DNA from: Acanthococcus lagerstroemiae
Taxonomy: Eukaryota > Arthropoda > Insecta > Hemiptera > Eriococcidae
Length of the DNA stretch: 64,000 nucleotides
NCBI GenBank assembly: GCA_031841125.1
Contig: CM063108.1
Location: forward strand, 8,415,683 to 8,479,682
Reading direction: 5' to 3'
In this document: positions 54,309 to 64,000 of the stretch, piece by piece
Numbering within the stretch: position 1 is the first letter of the stretch
Layout: each line of letters opens with the position of its first letter
Notes under the pieces: model-generated
Seen by the model: the letters and a program-made list of their open reading frames with translations, nothing else
What the model was told of the DNA's origin: nothing
Database searches by the model: none
Made by a program: the position numbers and the translations under genes

Positions 54309-57300
54309 TATGTATTCCGCCCGAGTCGACTGCGGAGATGAAATGCGTGCGAGTAGAAAATTAGTCTAAACGTAATTGAGAATCGAGTGATGATCGTCCA
54401 TCGTGGTCGGCGCGTTTGTCCGTTCCGATCGGGGTATCGGTGCCGGCGATGGCGGTGGGCTCTCGCATTCACACGAATGGCCCCGGCTGGCGGCTACAGC
54501 GACCGGGCCGGTGCGGTTCTCCCAAATGCGGACGGCACGAGGACGGGTTCATGATGGCTGATGGCATTTCTGCAAGAGTGCGAGGCAGCGAGGGATGGTC
54601 GAGGAGCGATGACGCTATTTATAAAACCGCCGTAATAAATGTGCGCGAAGAAGTGACGCGTGTCGCCGATACGTTAATTTTGGCGGCAATGCGAGAACGT
54701 GTGCGAGGTACGGTGTACCCGTAAGTGGTGCGCTGCATTTTAATGGCCGATTGATTATTCATTTGGCAAGTCGAAATCGCCATTATAGGTGTTGTATTCG
54801 AGTTTCGAGGCTGCTCCCTCTACTTCTGTCTGCGAATGGAAAGGTCAAGCGAAGCGTGAAGTCGCTTTTTGTGGAAGCGAATAGCCGAGTGTGTGAACGC
54901 GGTTCGCGAGGTTAGAAGTAGCGAAGGACGCGGCGCTTTCCCGCTATCGACGATTCGGTCTCGGAAGATTCGTTGGAGCGCGGTTATGCTCTCGGAAGCT
55001 AAAATGGATGGACGTGTATCGGAAATCGATTTTGCAGATACACCGGCACGTGTTGTATGGGTTCGGTGTACAGACGACCTTCTGTTGGTGATTTGGGCGC
55101 CTGATACGGAGTACAGGATGAAGTACGTGGTCCATATCTGCGTCTTGAATGTTGGGCAACGGAGTGATGGAATGAACCGGTCACGTGCTAGTGTGCTTAC
55201 CTCTGATTTCTCTCAAATTCGGACACGAATGCCATTGGCATACTCGTTATCCCGTCCCCGCGTTCAAGGTCAATCTCTTCTTGGAGATGATTTCAATGTA
55301 TTCAGTCTGTTTAGTTTATTGGAAGGTTTGTAGTTTAATAACTCGTGTTCCTCTTTACAACCGTGTTATTCATCTGTGGTCAACTTGTGAAAGAAACCAC
55401 TGGAATTTCAGACTTCTGATTAGAATTTTGTCAAAGTGATCTTGTGAAAGCGGAGGGGAGCGACTCGCCAGCAATGAAATAAAAGTTTAATCGGTAATGT
55501 ACTCATTCCGAGTCTTAATTTTGACAGAACTTCTTTCAGATTTTTCAAGTCTGGTGACATTTCCGCCGTGTTCGGTAACACGTCCGGAAGATTTATTAGC
55601 TCGGTCATTGTTCAGTCCCGTATTGGTTGTCTTCCAACGTACGTAAACTTTTAGTGGATTGTATTGAAGCCTTTTGAACGCCACTATGGACCACTATCCT
55701 GCGTTTCACCAGTTCAAAAGCTCCAGTTAGCCAAACGACTGCCAGATCCTCAGCATGGTAACATTGAGGTAACTTTGGTTATCTACAATTAAGCTTTCTG
55801 ATTGGCTGATGCATCGCCACGGTTTCAGTCCAGTGGGTGGCGCTTTTAGGCTTTTAAAATTGTGGCGATTTTACGTCGCCTCCTATCAGTCGGGTGCCTC
55901 GAATTACGTTTTTGAAACAGTTCAAAATTATTGGTGGAATTCTATCATTCGGTTCATTTCTTATAGCGTTTTGGTTGCCCGTATTCGCTTCTATTTTTCC
56001 CTAGTTTGTGAAACGTTTTCAGTTGCATGTTACTCCAACTTATGTGTTGTTGATCCCAGCTTTATTGTGTTCACTCGTGGCTATGTATTTTGTATATACA
56101 TTATGTTGCGCTCTTTATGTGCTCATTGCTCCCACACCTATATAGAATCGTTTCCGGCACTGTACCGTACACTTCGAATAAAATTAGTCATTTCATATTT
56201 CAGTCGTCGTGCGTTCGTTACACGATTTTTTTTCACGGCACGATGCTCGCTCATATGTTATGTAACTGTTTAATTAGAAAACAGCGAAAAACATGCGCAT
56301 AATCTTTCATGGAGACATTGATTACCGATGCGTTAGTCTCTTTCGGTTGAGGTAATCATTTTATGCGTTTCCTCGGCTTGGGCATCGAAGAGGAGGGGGT
56401 GGGGCCTCTTTGCACGAGGTAAACGAAGTTAATAGAAAATACAAACGCTACCCGGGTGATATGCACGCGTGCCAAATTGGCCCCGGGACACCGCACCACT
56501 TATCCCGGAAATACCCGGAATGGGCCTGCGTCAGGATAGGGAAAGATAGATTGAATGCAAAATCAGAAGTGGAAAAATTAAGGATGATTTGGGGGGTGAA
56601 TGATTATCATTGGGAACGAAAAGTACATATATGTATTGGAAATGGGCGAGAAAGTCTTTCCCTGAATGTCTTGCTCACAGGTAATGTTGTGGATTTAGCA
56701 ATTTTCATAATTTGAAAAAATCAGAACATAGTGGCGCAGCCAAGAGGGAGGTAGTGTTGAGGGATGTGCTAAAACTAGGAAAACACTAGTTGATGAAATC
56801 GCGAAGGAAAGGAGATCCAGACCCGCTGACCCGACACCTGGCCTGGCTATGCCACTTTCGGAACATGGTAATTTATTTGGAACTGTTGATTGAAATTTTG
56901 ATTGCTGATACTTGGAAGAGTCGAACGCCATTGATAAAATTTTAAAATGATGACTAATTGCCCTATTTGCTATGAAAATTCTTGAAATCAGTCACCTTGG
57001 TCGCGGTAAGATCTGAGCTTCAACATTCGAAGTCTGTACTTCAGTATATGTCGGATGTAATGCAATCCAAATTTCTATTAAGACTAGTCGAGACTCATTC
57101 AAACCCGTTTATGTTCATTCAGACTCCTTAAAGGCTCGTTTAGACTTATTCGGACTCTGGTAAGATTAGATTAGATATTCAGAATCACTTTAAACTCATT
57201 CAAACTCATCCAGTCTCAGCAAAAATTGATTGATTCATTCAGAATCAGTTGAGATCTGAGATTCATTCACAGTGTAGATTTTTTCAGACTTACCTGGATC

Positions 57301-57585
57301 AACTCAATTCAAACTGAAACGATGATTTTTTTCCCGTTATTTTTTTGGTTTATTGATTTCAAATTTTCCTGTTCGCAAAATAAATGTTTTGTTGGAAAAA
57401 TTAGCCCCTCCAGCAAGTCTCTTTTATGCATCCCTGAGGGGAGCACGCAGAAAAGGGAACCTTCACATATTTTTGTCAGTTGGTAAAATTGTCCTCAAGA
57501 AAGAAGAGTAGAGCGTCGGAGCTGAAGGAGTAAACATTTTTTATTATTTTTCATTTCTGATTACGTATTGAGACTTTCACCTTTT
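54309..57585 (+). repeat. Tandem duplication, unit 2 (3277 bp)
   Basis: Head-to-tail copy of 50407-54308 lacking 53390-54034. It ends at cctttt before tccattg. Small differences from unit 1 include an extra ctttgcacgagg-like 14 bp near 56408 and 7 bp near 56630. Hypothetical frames corresponding to unit 1 lie at 54449-54724 and 55809-56273. Confidence 0.95.
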
Positions 57586-58032
57586 TCCATTGTCAGAAAA
57601 ATTAGCTTCTCCCTCATACTTCTCGAACAAAGTCTCTTCCATACGTCCCTGGTGCAGACTTTACTGGAGCTCGTTGGGATTGATACTTCGTGAACAGTCC
57701 TCCACAGTTTCTGTGAAGACTAGCACAGATTTTTTAAAGACTTTTCCGGACTCATTCCGACTAGACTAGTTAGGTTCGTTCAAACTCATTTCGATTCGGT
57801 GAATGTATTTCAATTTCAGACTTACATTCTTTGATGTGTATATTATTGAAAGTCACCCCGTGATGCTGATGTGCTTTCCGCACCACTAGAGTTCCGAGTT
57901 TAGCCAAAGAGGTATTCTTCAAATCATGACGTCATGAACTTACAACATTTTTCAAGTAACATCCTCACGGATAAACTCGCCACGTAAACATCGGGAAAAT
58001 AAGCAAAATGAACAAACTGAAACTGAATTTTT
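57586..58032. other. Right flank of the duplication; gactcattcag words
   Basis: 57700-57830 continues the loose gactcattc and gactag repeat seen inside the duplicated units. No gene is seen. Confidence 0.4.
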
Positions 58033-58195
58033 CATAGGCGCAACCAGGAATTACACCTCTGGGAGAGACTGAACCAGTAAAAAATAGGGGGGGTAAATTT
58101 TATACGAAAAAGTTTTAGTTAAAAGATTTTAACAAAAGCTCAGGGATTTTGGGGGAGGAGTATATTGCCCTCGTAGCCCTCTGGTTGTGCCCATG
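58033..58195. mobile_element. 163-bp MITE with cataggcgcaaccag ends
   Basis: Ends cataggcgcaaccag (58033-58047) and ctggttgtgcccatg (58181-58195) are inverted repeats with one mismatch. Flanks gaattttt and gaattcgt agree at 6 of 8 positions, a possible eroded duplication. The end cataggcgc is shared with the 18492-18779 MITE. Confidence 0.65.
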
Positions 58196-60570
58196 GAATT
58201 CGTCTTATTTTGAAGATCATTCAAGGCAGCCAGTCCTAATTTCTCCCAATGAATGCGACAAATATTCGTTATTTTCCTGTTTCCGGTAAATTGCCCACTG
58301 AATGGTTTCCATTAATCGACGAGAACGAATGAGACTGCGGAGACTGATGACAGAAAAAAAGTGATGGCGCACTTCACTAATGAACTTATGGTGTCGCAAG
58401 GCTGTGGAAAAGACCTTGGTTATTTTTGAGAAATTGGCACCGAGATCAGACTCCACTGTCTCCGAAATTATCCCTACTATACGCCATCGTGCACCTAGTA
58501 CATGCTGACACTGTTCTACACAAAATGCATTTCACACTATTTTTCTTTCAGTTTCTCGCTACCTTTTTGCTTTCTATTTTCTTCATTTGAAAACTTGATG
58601 CCTGCATTATTGATAGAGCTTGCTGTGGCACAATTTCTAAATTGATAAAAGTGGACGAAACATGTAATTTTTCTCGGTTTTTCCTTACGTTACCGATGTC
58701 AACGGATTTCGCTTTTACACAGTCGTAAGCGCAAATAACCAACCTGAAGTGCGGGGCTCATGAGGGGTTGACAAGTATCAAAACAGTGCTAAAAATGCTT
58801 TGGCTTGTGTAATTTTTCAATCTTGAGGGGCTTCCAGTGGATTTGGGGTTTTAAGCCCCCGTTTACGCTTATGCACACAGCCATAAGATTGGACCAGTGT
58901 TGTGCGGGGCGAAACTAGGGGGGGGCACGGCGGGCAGCTTGCCTTTCCTAGCCTCCGCCGGGAGTTGGGAAATTCCTAGTAGATAGATCAATAGTTTGGA
59001 AAATCCAGCGAGTCAAAAGAGATTGCGGAGGTTTTTCAAAAAATTTGATACTTAGGTATGTAGAGTTGATTCAGTTGAGAGTTGAACAACTTTTGCCCCC
59101 ACCCCCTCCCTTCCAGAAGAAACTCTTTGCTACGTTTTGTGATAATGTGAGACGAATTTAAACTCTGCAAATGACGCAGCTTAGGTAGACCTGATATCAA
59201 GAAGTCTTGTTTTAATCTATATAAAAAGGTCGAATCAAAGTCACACGGTTTCTTGCTCGCTTTTGTGCAGGCTAACTGAGTCAAGTGCCAGCGAAATTTC
59301 CACTCGTGTGCTTGGGTCCTTCTGTTGTTCTGTAAATATCATTTATTCGGCTTGTCGGGAGATAACCGTCTACCAGAAAATCTGCATACGTGTAACATTC
59401 ATCTTATGCTAATTCTCTTGTATCTGTTCGACGAATCGGTAAATCGCGTGCTTTGAAACATTTTGACTATCGTATTCTCATTTAGCGGTGTGATTTTCGT
59501 CGGTGTTATCAAAATCTCACATGTTTCTCTATATACGCTTTTCTGTAGGTGTTTTCGTTAAGTAGTATACTCAGTATTCCCAGATGTGGTACATTTTACT
59601 TATTAGTGGTTCTAAAGCTCTAGATAGGAGAGTACGATCATCCGCCAATTTGAATCCAACCGCGCCCGTCGATGCCGAATTGACTACGCGGTACGCTCCC
59701 CGTAGTCGGATTCGGCATCCACGAGCATTGTTGAAGTCAAAATAGCGGACGATCGTACTTATACGAAGTATGCAGAGCTCTACTGGTACAATTTGGCTCC
59801 TCGGCACTGATGCGATGCCCGAAAGGGTAGTTTCCAATGCTGGGGGTACGGGGGTCTCAGGGGCCACTTTGGCATGCGTGCATCGCCATACGTCCCACTG
59901 CACTAGTGGTACAATTCGTAGTAAATTTGCAAAATTGCGGTACAATTTCAATTTTTTGGACTCAATTTGCTCCGAAAGATTTGTGAATGTAGAGTAGTGA
60001 TACCTGGTAACACTGATTGCAATGTTCGTTTTATTTCGGTGTATTCTAAAAGTTGAGAAAACCAAATCAAGTCTCCAGTGACTATGAAACCCTATTCACT
60101 CCGGAATTTCATGTTCCTTTTACGAATCAAAGCCTAGTTTGATTTCGTTACGCAAAATGAACCAGAAAATATCAAAAAGGGCTTTAATTTCTGAGTTTTC
60201 AGGCTGTTTTCCAAGTGACTAGAAAATTTATCAGTGTACTATCTGTAAGCTTTGTTTCAGCATCACCCCGCCTGTCTCCAGCTTTGTCTAATGATGTATT
60301 CTCCTCTTCTAGATACTCTGCTTCTGTGAAAAAAACAACAAAACTATGGAGTTCGATCACTAGCGAAGCTCGTATCGTATATTTCAACTTATGACTTATC
60401 CAGAAAAGTGTTTGCACGCATCAAAAAATTTACAAATCAGAATTTCCAGTTTCTTCAGTTTTTGGAATTGAGAAAACTGAATTTTTCAGTAAAGTGAAAG
60501 CGTGCTAACAGACCTATAAACAGTCATGGGATGAGATTGAAAGAAATGTAAAATTAATACTATGGGTTAG
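58196..60570. other. Low-repeat DNA; minus ORF of 164 codons at 59571-60065
   Basis: Segment 58990-59135 (cagttgagagttgaac, then tttgccccc-ccccctccc and aaactctttg-tacg) resembles 8685-8765 inside the nested hAT element, so it holds a related fragment. From 59300 to 60000 CpG is somewhat elevated. The minus ORF 59571-60065 starts at an ATG but shows no recognisable domain, signal peptide or membrane segment and overlaps a plus frame; I do not call it a gene. Confidence 0.3.
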
Positions 60571-60780
60571 GAGTCTGGTTGGCTAAGTGAATAGCGCGCT
60601 AGTCTCGGAATCTGGAGGTCCCGGATTGAGCCCACGTTGCAACTCGCTACATTTCGACCTAGGCCGATTTTTCGGTAAGATGAGAAGAGGGCTAGGACAG
60701 CCCCAACAGCCTCCCCGACGTCTCTGCAGTAATACTCAAAAGGGCATATTCCAGGGCTCGGGTTGAGAGTACATTAGAAA
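60571..60780 (+). mobile_element. tRNA-headed SINE, copy 8
   Basis: This is a forward copy with head gagtctggttggctaagtg (A box mutated from tggccgagtgg) and a shortened B-box segment cccggattgagccc. The body runs to ggctcgggttgagagtac. No clear target duplication. The promoter boxes are damaged. Confidence 0.85.
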
Positions 60781-61645
60781 AGAAGTGTGGGCGCTAAGAG
60801 CGCTAGTAATAACATAGTTTGGAGGCTCAAAAATAATAATAAAACATGGAATAAAATAACATACCCATTAAAAACTGAGCATAGCAGAAAGGAAATTTGC
60901 ATGATTGTGAACCACGTTTACAAATGTGAGGCTTTTTGGCAGTATAAAATTATTACATTCAATGATTTTGAAATGTGGTACATTTTTCAAAAGTGTGGTA
61001 CAATTTTTTCCTCTTAGTAATCCATTTTTCAAAGTTTCATCTGGGAACATTGAGTATACCATCATACATTTGTAAAGCATGATGTTTGAAGAAGCCGGAT
61101 TTTGTACTTCGTATGGCAGTTATATTTTTGGTCGGTGTGAAGTGAACCTGGTCAAAGGGGTTCCTTTTTCTTACGTCGTGGTGCCCGTAATAATCGGAGG
61201 AGATGAACGAGTATTTCTTTTCAGTGATTGGGGTAGGAGTGATGCGAGCGTTACGAATCGTAGAAAAATGTCTTCACCAAACACCTGGTACTTTTTTTTT
61301 CTCTCTTTTCTATTCTATGAAAGGAGAAGAAAAGCAGGTGATAAGTGAAACTGTCGGCACGCGTCTGCCTTGTCTGTGTATTCAACATGTGCTGCATATG
61401 TGGCACGCGCACACCCGAAGTCCCTGCACACACTGCGGACGTCTGAGGCACGCCCAATGCTGGTCACGAAAGTGGTTGTCGGGTTCTTTCGTACAAGAGC
61501 TGCTCATTCAATGTTCGATCATATCGTCTAGAGGGTGAAACGTGTACCAGTATACGCACAATCTGCGATCTTTATTTTTTCGAACAAGTATTACAACTTA
61601 GTCTTGGTCTGAAACTTGCGGTACGACCAAATGAAGATGTCTTTA
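60781..61645. other. Low-repeat DNA, no gene recognised
   Basis: Frames at 61079-61348 (plus) and 61203-61538 (plus) overlap and have no recognisable domain. CpG is modestly elevated from 61080 to 61560. There are no repeats. Confidence 0.3.
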
Positions 61646-61839
61646 AGGTGCGTCCACATTAGGATGATCAGCCCAAGATGAATGTAGTATGGACGTGCGG
61701 ATGGTCAGCCAAAATGAAACTGAAGGACTAATCAGCCTGGATGATCATCCTTTATCCCCGATCGACTTATTGGCGGTCTGATCAAAATATGATGATCATC
61801 CAGGATGAATAGGCTGATCATCCTAATGTGGACGCCCCT
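61646..61839. mobile_element. 194-bp MITE with 28-bp TIR and TTA duplication (Harbinger-like)
   Basis: The ends agg-gcgtccacattaggat and matching complement extend 28 bp with one mismatch (61646-61673 and 61812-61839). TTA flanks both sides (61643-61645, 61840-61842), as expected for PIF/Harbinger-type elements (TWA target). Internal words ggatgatcatcc, ggatggtcagcc and ctaatcagcc repeat the inner TIR motif, so most of the element can self-pair. Confidence 0.85.
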
Positions 61840-62319
61840 TTAGATTCGTACATGAATAGAAATCGGCTCGTTATAAATAAGTATCGAACTTTTTCGATAG
61901 GCAATGATACAACAGGTTGGGAAAATGATCGATAAAAGTTGATTTTATGTGTTGGTAGTGGATTCTTTTGCGGATGATAAAACCAGGGATTGTGGTTTCT
62001 AGAAGAACTAGTTTCGAGGGTGGCTAGTTGCAACGGAAAAACAGAAGATTGGAAACCCGCGTTTATGATTGTGCCAGGTGTTCCAGCTGAATATGATGTC
62101 AAGCCCGTAGAAGGTGATAGTACACTGCGAAAGGAACAACTTCATGTGCATACATGGTTTATATTCGAAATTGAAGGGGCTACAAGTCTTCAGTGTTTGA
62201 AAACGGTGAACTGTTATTGCGAGTCTTAGTTACTAATTTTAATCTAGATTTCCCCTCCTCCCTCCCCGAGCGTTAATTACTAGGTAGAACATCGAAAGGG
62301 TGACCACGATACCTAAAGC
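61840..62319. other. No feature recognised
   Basis: AT-rich DNA; frames 61818-62102 (minus) and 61990-62229 (plus) overlap each other and have no recognisable product. Confidence 0.35.
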
Positions 62320-62648
62320 CAGGGTGTATACCGGTCATCTAAGTCATCTAAAACCATCTATTTTGAAAAGAGGTCACCTAAGAAATTCTTGTTCCATTAA
62401 ATAGTTGAAAGAAAAAACTGCCAAAATAACATAAGTTTATTGTACAGACATCAATAATGAGTAAATAGTCAGCGAGATGAAATAGAAAGAAAGAATTGAG
62501 GCTATGTTTTAAATACAATATAAAGTAGGGAAGTAATAGAAAAGTAAACGATCGAAGCGAGTAGAAATTTTCTCGAGGCTACTAAAAAATTGGATAAAGG
62601 TCGTTTAAAGTCATATTTTTTTATTTATCAATTCTGGTTGACACCCGG
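62320..62648. mobile_element. 329-bp MITE with cagggtgta ends
   Basis: Ends cagggtgtatacc and ggttgacacccgg are inverted repeats with three mismatches. The words gtcatctaagtcatcta near the left end resemble the insertion at 22387. No flanking duplication is visible; the boundary is tentative. Confidence 0.5.
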
Positions 62649-62964
62649 AAAACTGACGTACTTTGATATTGAATGGGCTGCGCCAATTTTAAAATTCTAA
62701 TTGTAAAATTCGTGTACAATCATTGAAGTGCACAACTTGCAATTTTTGTAGTTCCCTCAATGTTTATAATGAGCATCTGGCGGTATAGTAATAATTTTCC
62801 TCTCATTCTAATCCTTCCAACACAAGTTACGAAGAAGTTACGGATAAAATTTGCTTCCAAAATTTGGAAAATTTCATAAAATAACGTAACATTTAAACAT
62901 TTCCAAAGTGTCATTCTTATCGAAGGTAGCTATGAATCGAAATTTATTATTTTATGTACAACTT

Positions 62965-64000
62965 TGATTAGGTGAGCCACCGCCAGCTATCCGCCCATCT
63001 TAGGGCTCTCGGTCTCTAGCTTATTGCACACATCTTCCCTTCAAAATATTGAAATCATCCCTCCAGCGTAGTATTGGTCTCCTTCTTGTGCGTTTATGGC
63101 CATACGGGGTCCAAAAGGTCGCGATATTGTGCCACATTAAAATATCATCTCTTTATCGGATGGCCCGCGTACTTCCATTTCAGTTTCTTAATGGTATATC
63201 CAATATCGGTAACATTAATTTGGTTTCTTATGTCCTCAAGTCTAATTTCGTCTTTTATTTTAATTTTGAAATTGCTCCGGAACGTAGAATTTTGTATCGT
63301 TTTCAGTTTCTTTCACTGTTTTTTGGTTACTAGCCATGTTTGGGCCCCGTATGTTGCCACTGGTAGCACACAACTACCTAGGATTTTAGCCTTCGTTTGA
63401 ATCTTCACTTTACTTTCAAAAATGTGTTCCAAGGCTCAGAAAGCTTTCCAAGAGTTGGTTTTGCGAACCTTAATTTCTTTCCCAATTCGATTTTTGAATG
63501 ATACTATCTGTCCTAGGTACTTGTAGTCGTCAACTATCTCTAGTTTCGCTCCGCTGGAGAGGTGACTTGCGTCTTTTCCCTCAATTTTCATAATTTTGGA
63601 TTTTTCCAAGTTAATTTCTAGTCCCACTTTAGCCCCTTGTGACCGGCTCGGAAGAAACAAGCCTTATGCCTAAAAAATCAGTTTTCAGATTTTGACATTT
63701 TTTGGGGTATTCAAACCCTCATTAATGATCTATCATTGGCAGAAACCGAAAATGCATACTGTATAAGCATCTGAAGTATGTATTTTCGGTTTCTGCCTGT
63801 GATAGATCATTAAGGAGGGTTTGAATACCCCAAAAAATGTCAAAATCTGAAAATTGATTTTTTTAGGCATAATGCTTGTTTCTTCCGAGCCAGTCACCCT
63901 TGTTCTACCAAGTCGTCAATCATACAGTTTAATTCCTTAATGTTTTTACGAGAATTAAAAATTACTATCATCGCCTATTGCCTATCTTAGAAATTGAAGG
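62965..64000 (-). mobile_element. RTE-type LINE, C-terminal part (broken, runs off right edge)
   Basis: Minus strand, from the right edge: a decayed RT motif-C region, then KELNCMIDDLVEQG (63946-63904), the palindromic insertion 63641-63895, then GAKVGLEINLEKSKIMKIEG, DDYKYLGQIVSFKNRIGKEI and TNSWKAF (63640-63440). It continues through LPVATYGAQTWLVTK near 63350 and WTPYGHKRTRRRPILRWRDD near 63090. The YKYLGQIVSF and ATYGAQTW blocks are RTE marks. It is a different subfamily from 44745-46576. Stops and frameshifts are frequent. Confidence 0.85.
63641..63895. mobile_element. 255-bp near-perfect palindromic MITE in an RTE element
   Basis: Two arms of about 117 bp are inverted copies with few mismatches; the loop is about 20 bp. 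Ends are gaccggctcggaag and cttccgagccagtc. Flanks ccccttgt (63633-63640) and acccttgt (63896-63903) form an 8-bp duplication with one mismatch. Removing the insert and one flank restores the RTE reading LVEQGAKVG, confirming the boundaries. An 8-bp target suggests hAT-type mobilisation, but the ends do not match the usual CAGGG pattern. Confidence 0.92.

Noticed and set aside
59571..60065. 164-codon minus ORF as a real gene
   Set aside because: ATG start and length are not unusual enough; no domain or conserved pattern, and an opposing frame overlaps it.

Overview
Kind of genome. The window looks like transposon-rich DNA from an animal, probably an arthropod and most likely an insect. It is AT-rich and full of degenerate mobile elements of types typical of arthropods: tRNA-headed SINEs, RTE-type and other LINEs, a Penelope-like element with a GIY-YIG domain, hAT transposase fossils and hAT-type MITEs with 8-bp target duplications. 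There are no operons, Shine-Dalgarno-led genes or bacterial gene density. I do not identify the species. I recognise no intact host protein-coding gene. If host exons are present they are short, and they would most plausibly lie in the few CpG-containing low-repeat stretches (about 5.5-6.2, 13.0-13.9, 19.5-20.0, 23.7-24.4, 29.6-30.6, 37.7-39.1, 50.0-51.4, 59.3-60.0 and 61.1-61.6 kb).

Layout, 0-24 kb. A minus-strand LINE (family A) fills 1-3290 and carries two later insertions. A LINE 3' scrap (family D) lies at 4.5-4.9 kb. A nested stack of hAT-like elements runs from 7242 to 9243: a 2.0-kb element with a perfect 8-bp TSD contains a 1.05-kb element, which contains a third repeat that also sits inside the first LINE. 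Two more hAT elements with convincing TSDs lie at 11384-12000 and 12065-12571, a TIR element with a nested SINE at 14296-15460, a MITE at 18492-18779, and a 3.6-kb TIR-bounded segment at 20063-23670 that holds LINE-A copy 2 and a SINE.

Layout, 24-47 kb. Two tandem MITEs (25150-25800) abut a hAT transposase pseudogene. A Penelope-like element (26421-29246, 15-bp TSD) split that pseudogene. The Penelope element carries a near-consensus hammerhead ribozyme motif and an inverted 5' tail. A CpG-containing block follows, then a hAT fossil flanked by 220-bp direct repeats (30707-32724), LINE-A copy 3 and LINE-B (33058-36115), a CpG-rich block (37.7-39.1 kb), a 1.75-kb satellite array whose units change orientation several times (39.4-41.15 kb), MITEs, a SINE, and a Jockey/CR1-type fragment joined back to back with an RTE element (44.4-46.6 kb).

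Layout, 47-64 kb. A 1.5-kb pyrimidine-rich minisatellite is split by a GATC-dense hAT MITE (48689-49188). It is followed by a recent tandem duplication with a 3.9-kb unit (50407-54308 and 54309-57585, under about 1% diverged by eye). The duplication copies a CpG-rich segment that looks like a promoter or first exon. Next come further MITEs, a SINE, and an RTE fragment interrupted by a near-perfect 255-bp palindromic element (63641-63895).

How the parts relate. This is stratified parasitic DNA, not a pathway. Nesting gives relative ages: LINE-A is older than its inserts; the hAT transposase is older than the Penelope insertion; the RTE copy at the right edge is older than the palindrome. At least eight SINE copies share one tRNA-like head. 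The strongest leads are the Penelope ribozyme and inverted 5' end, the orientation-switching satellite, the 220-bp repeats around the hAT fossil, and the duplicated CpG-rich block.
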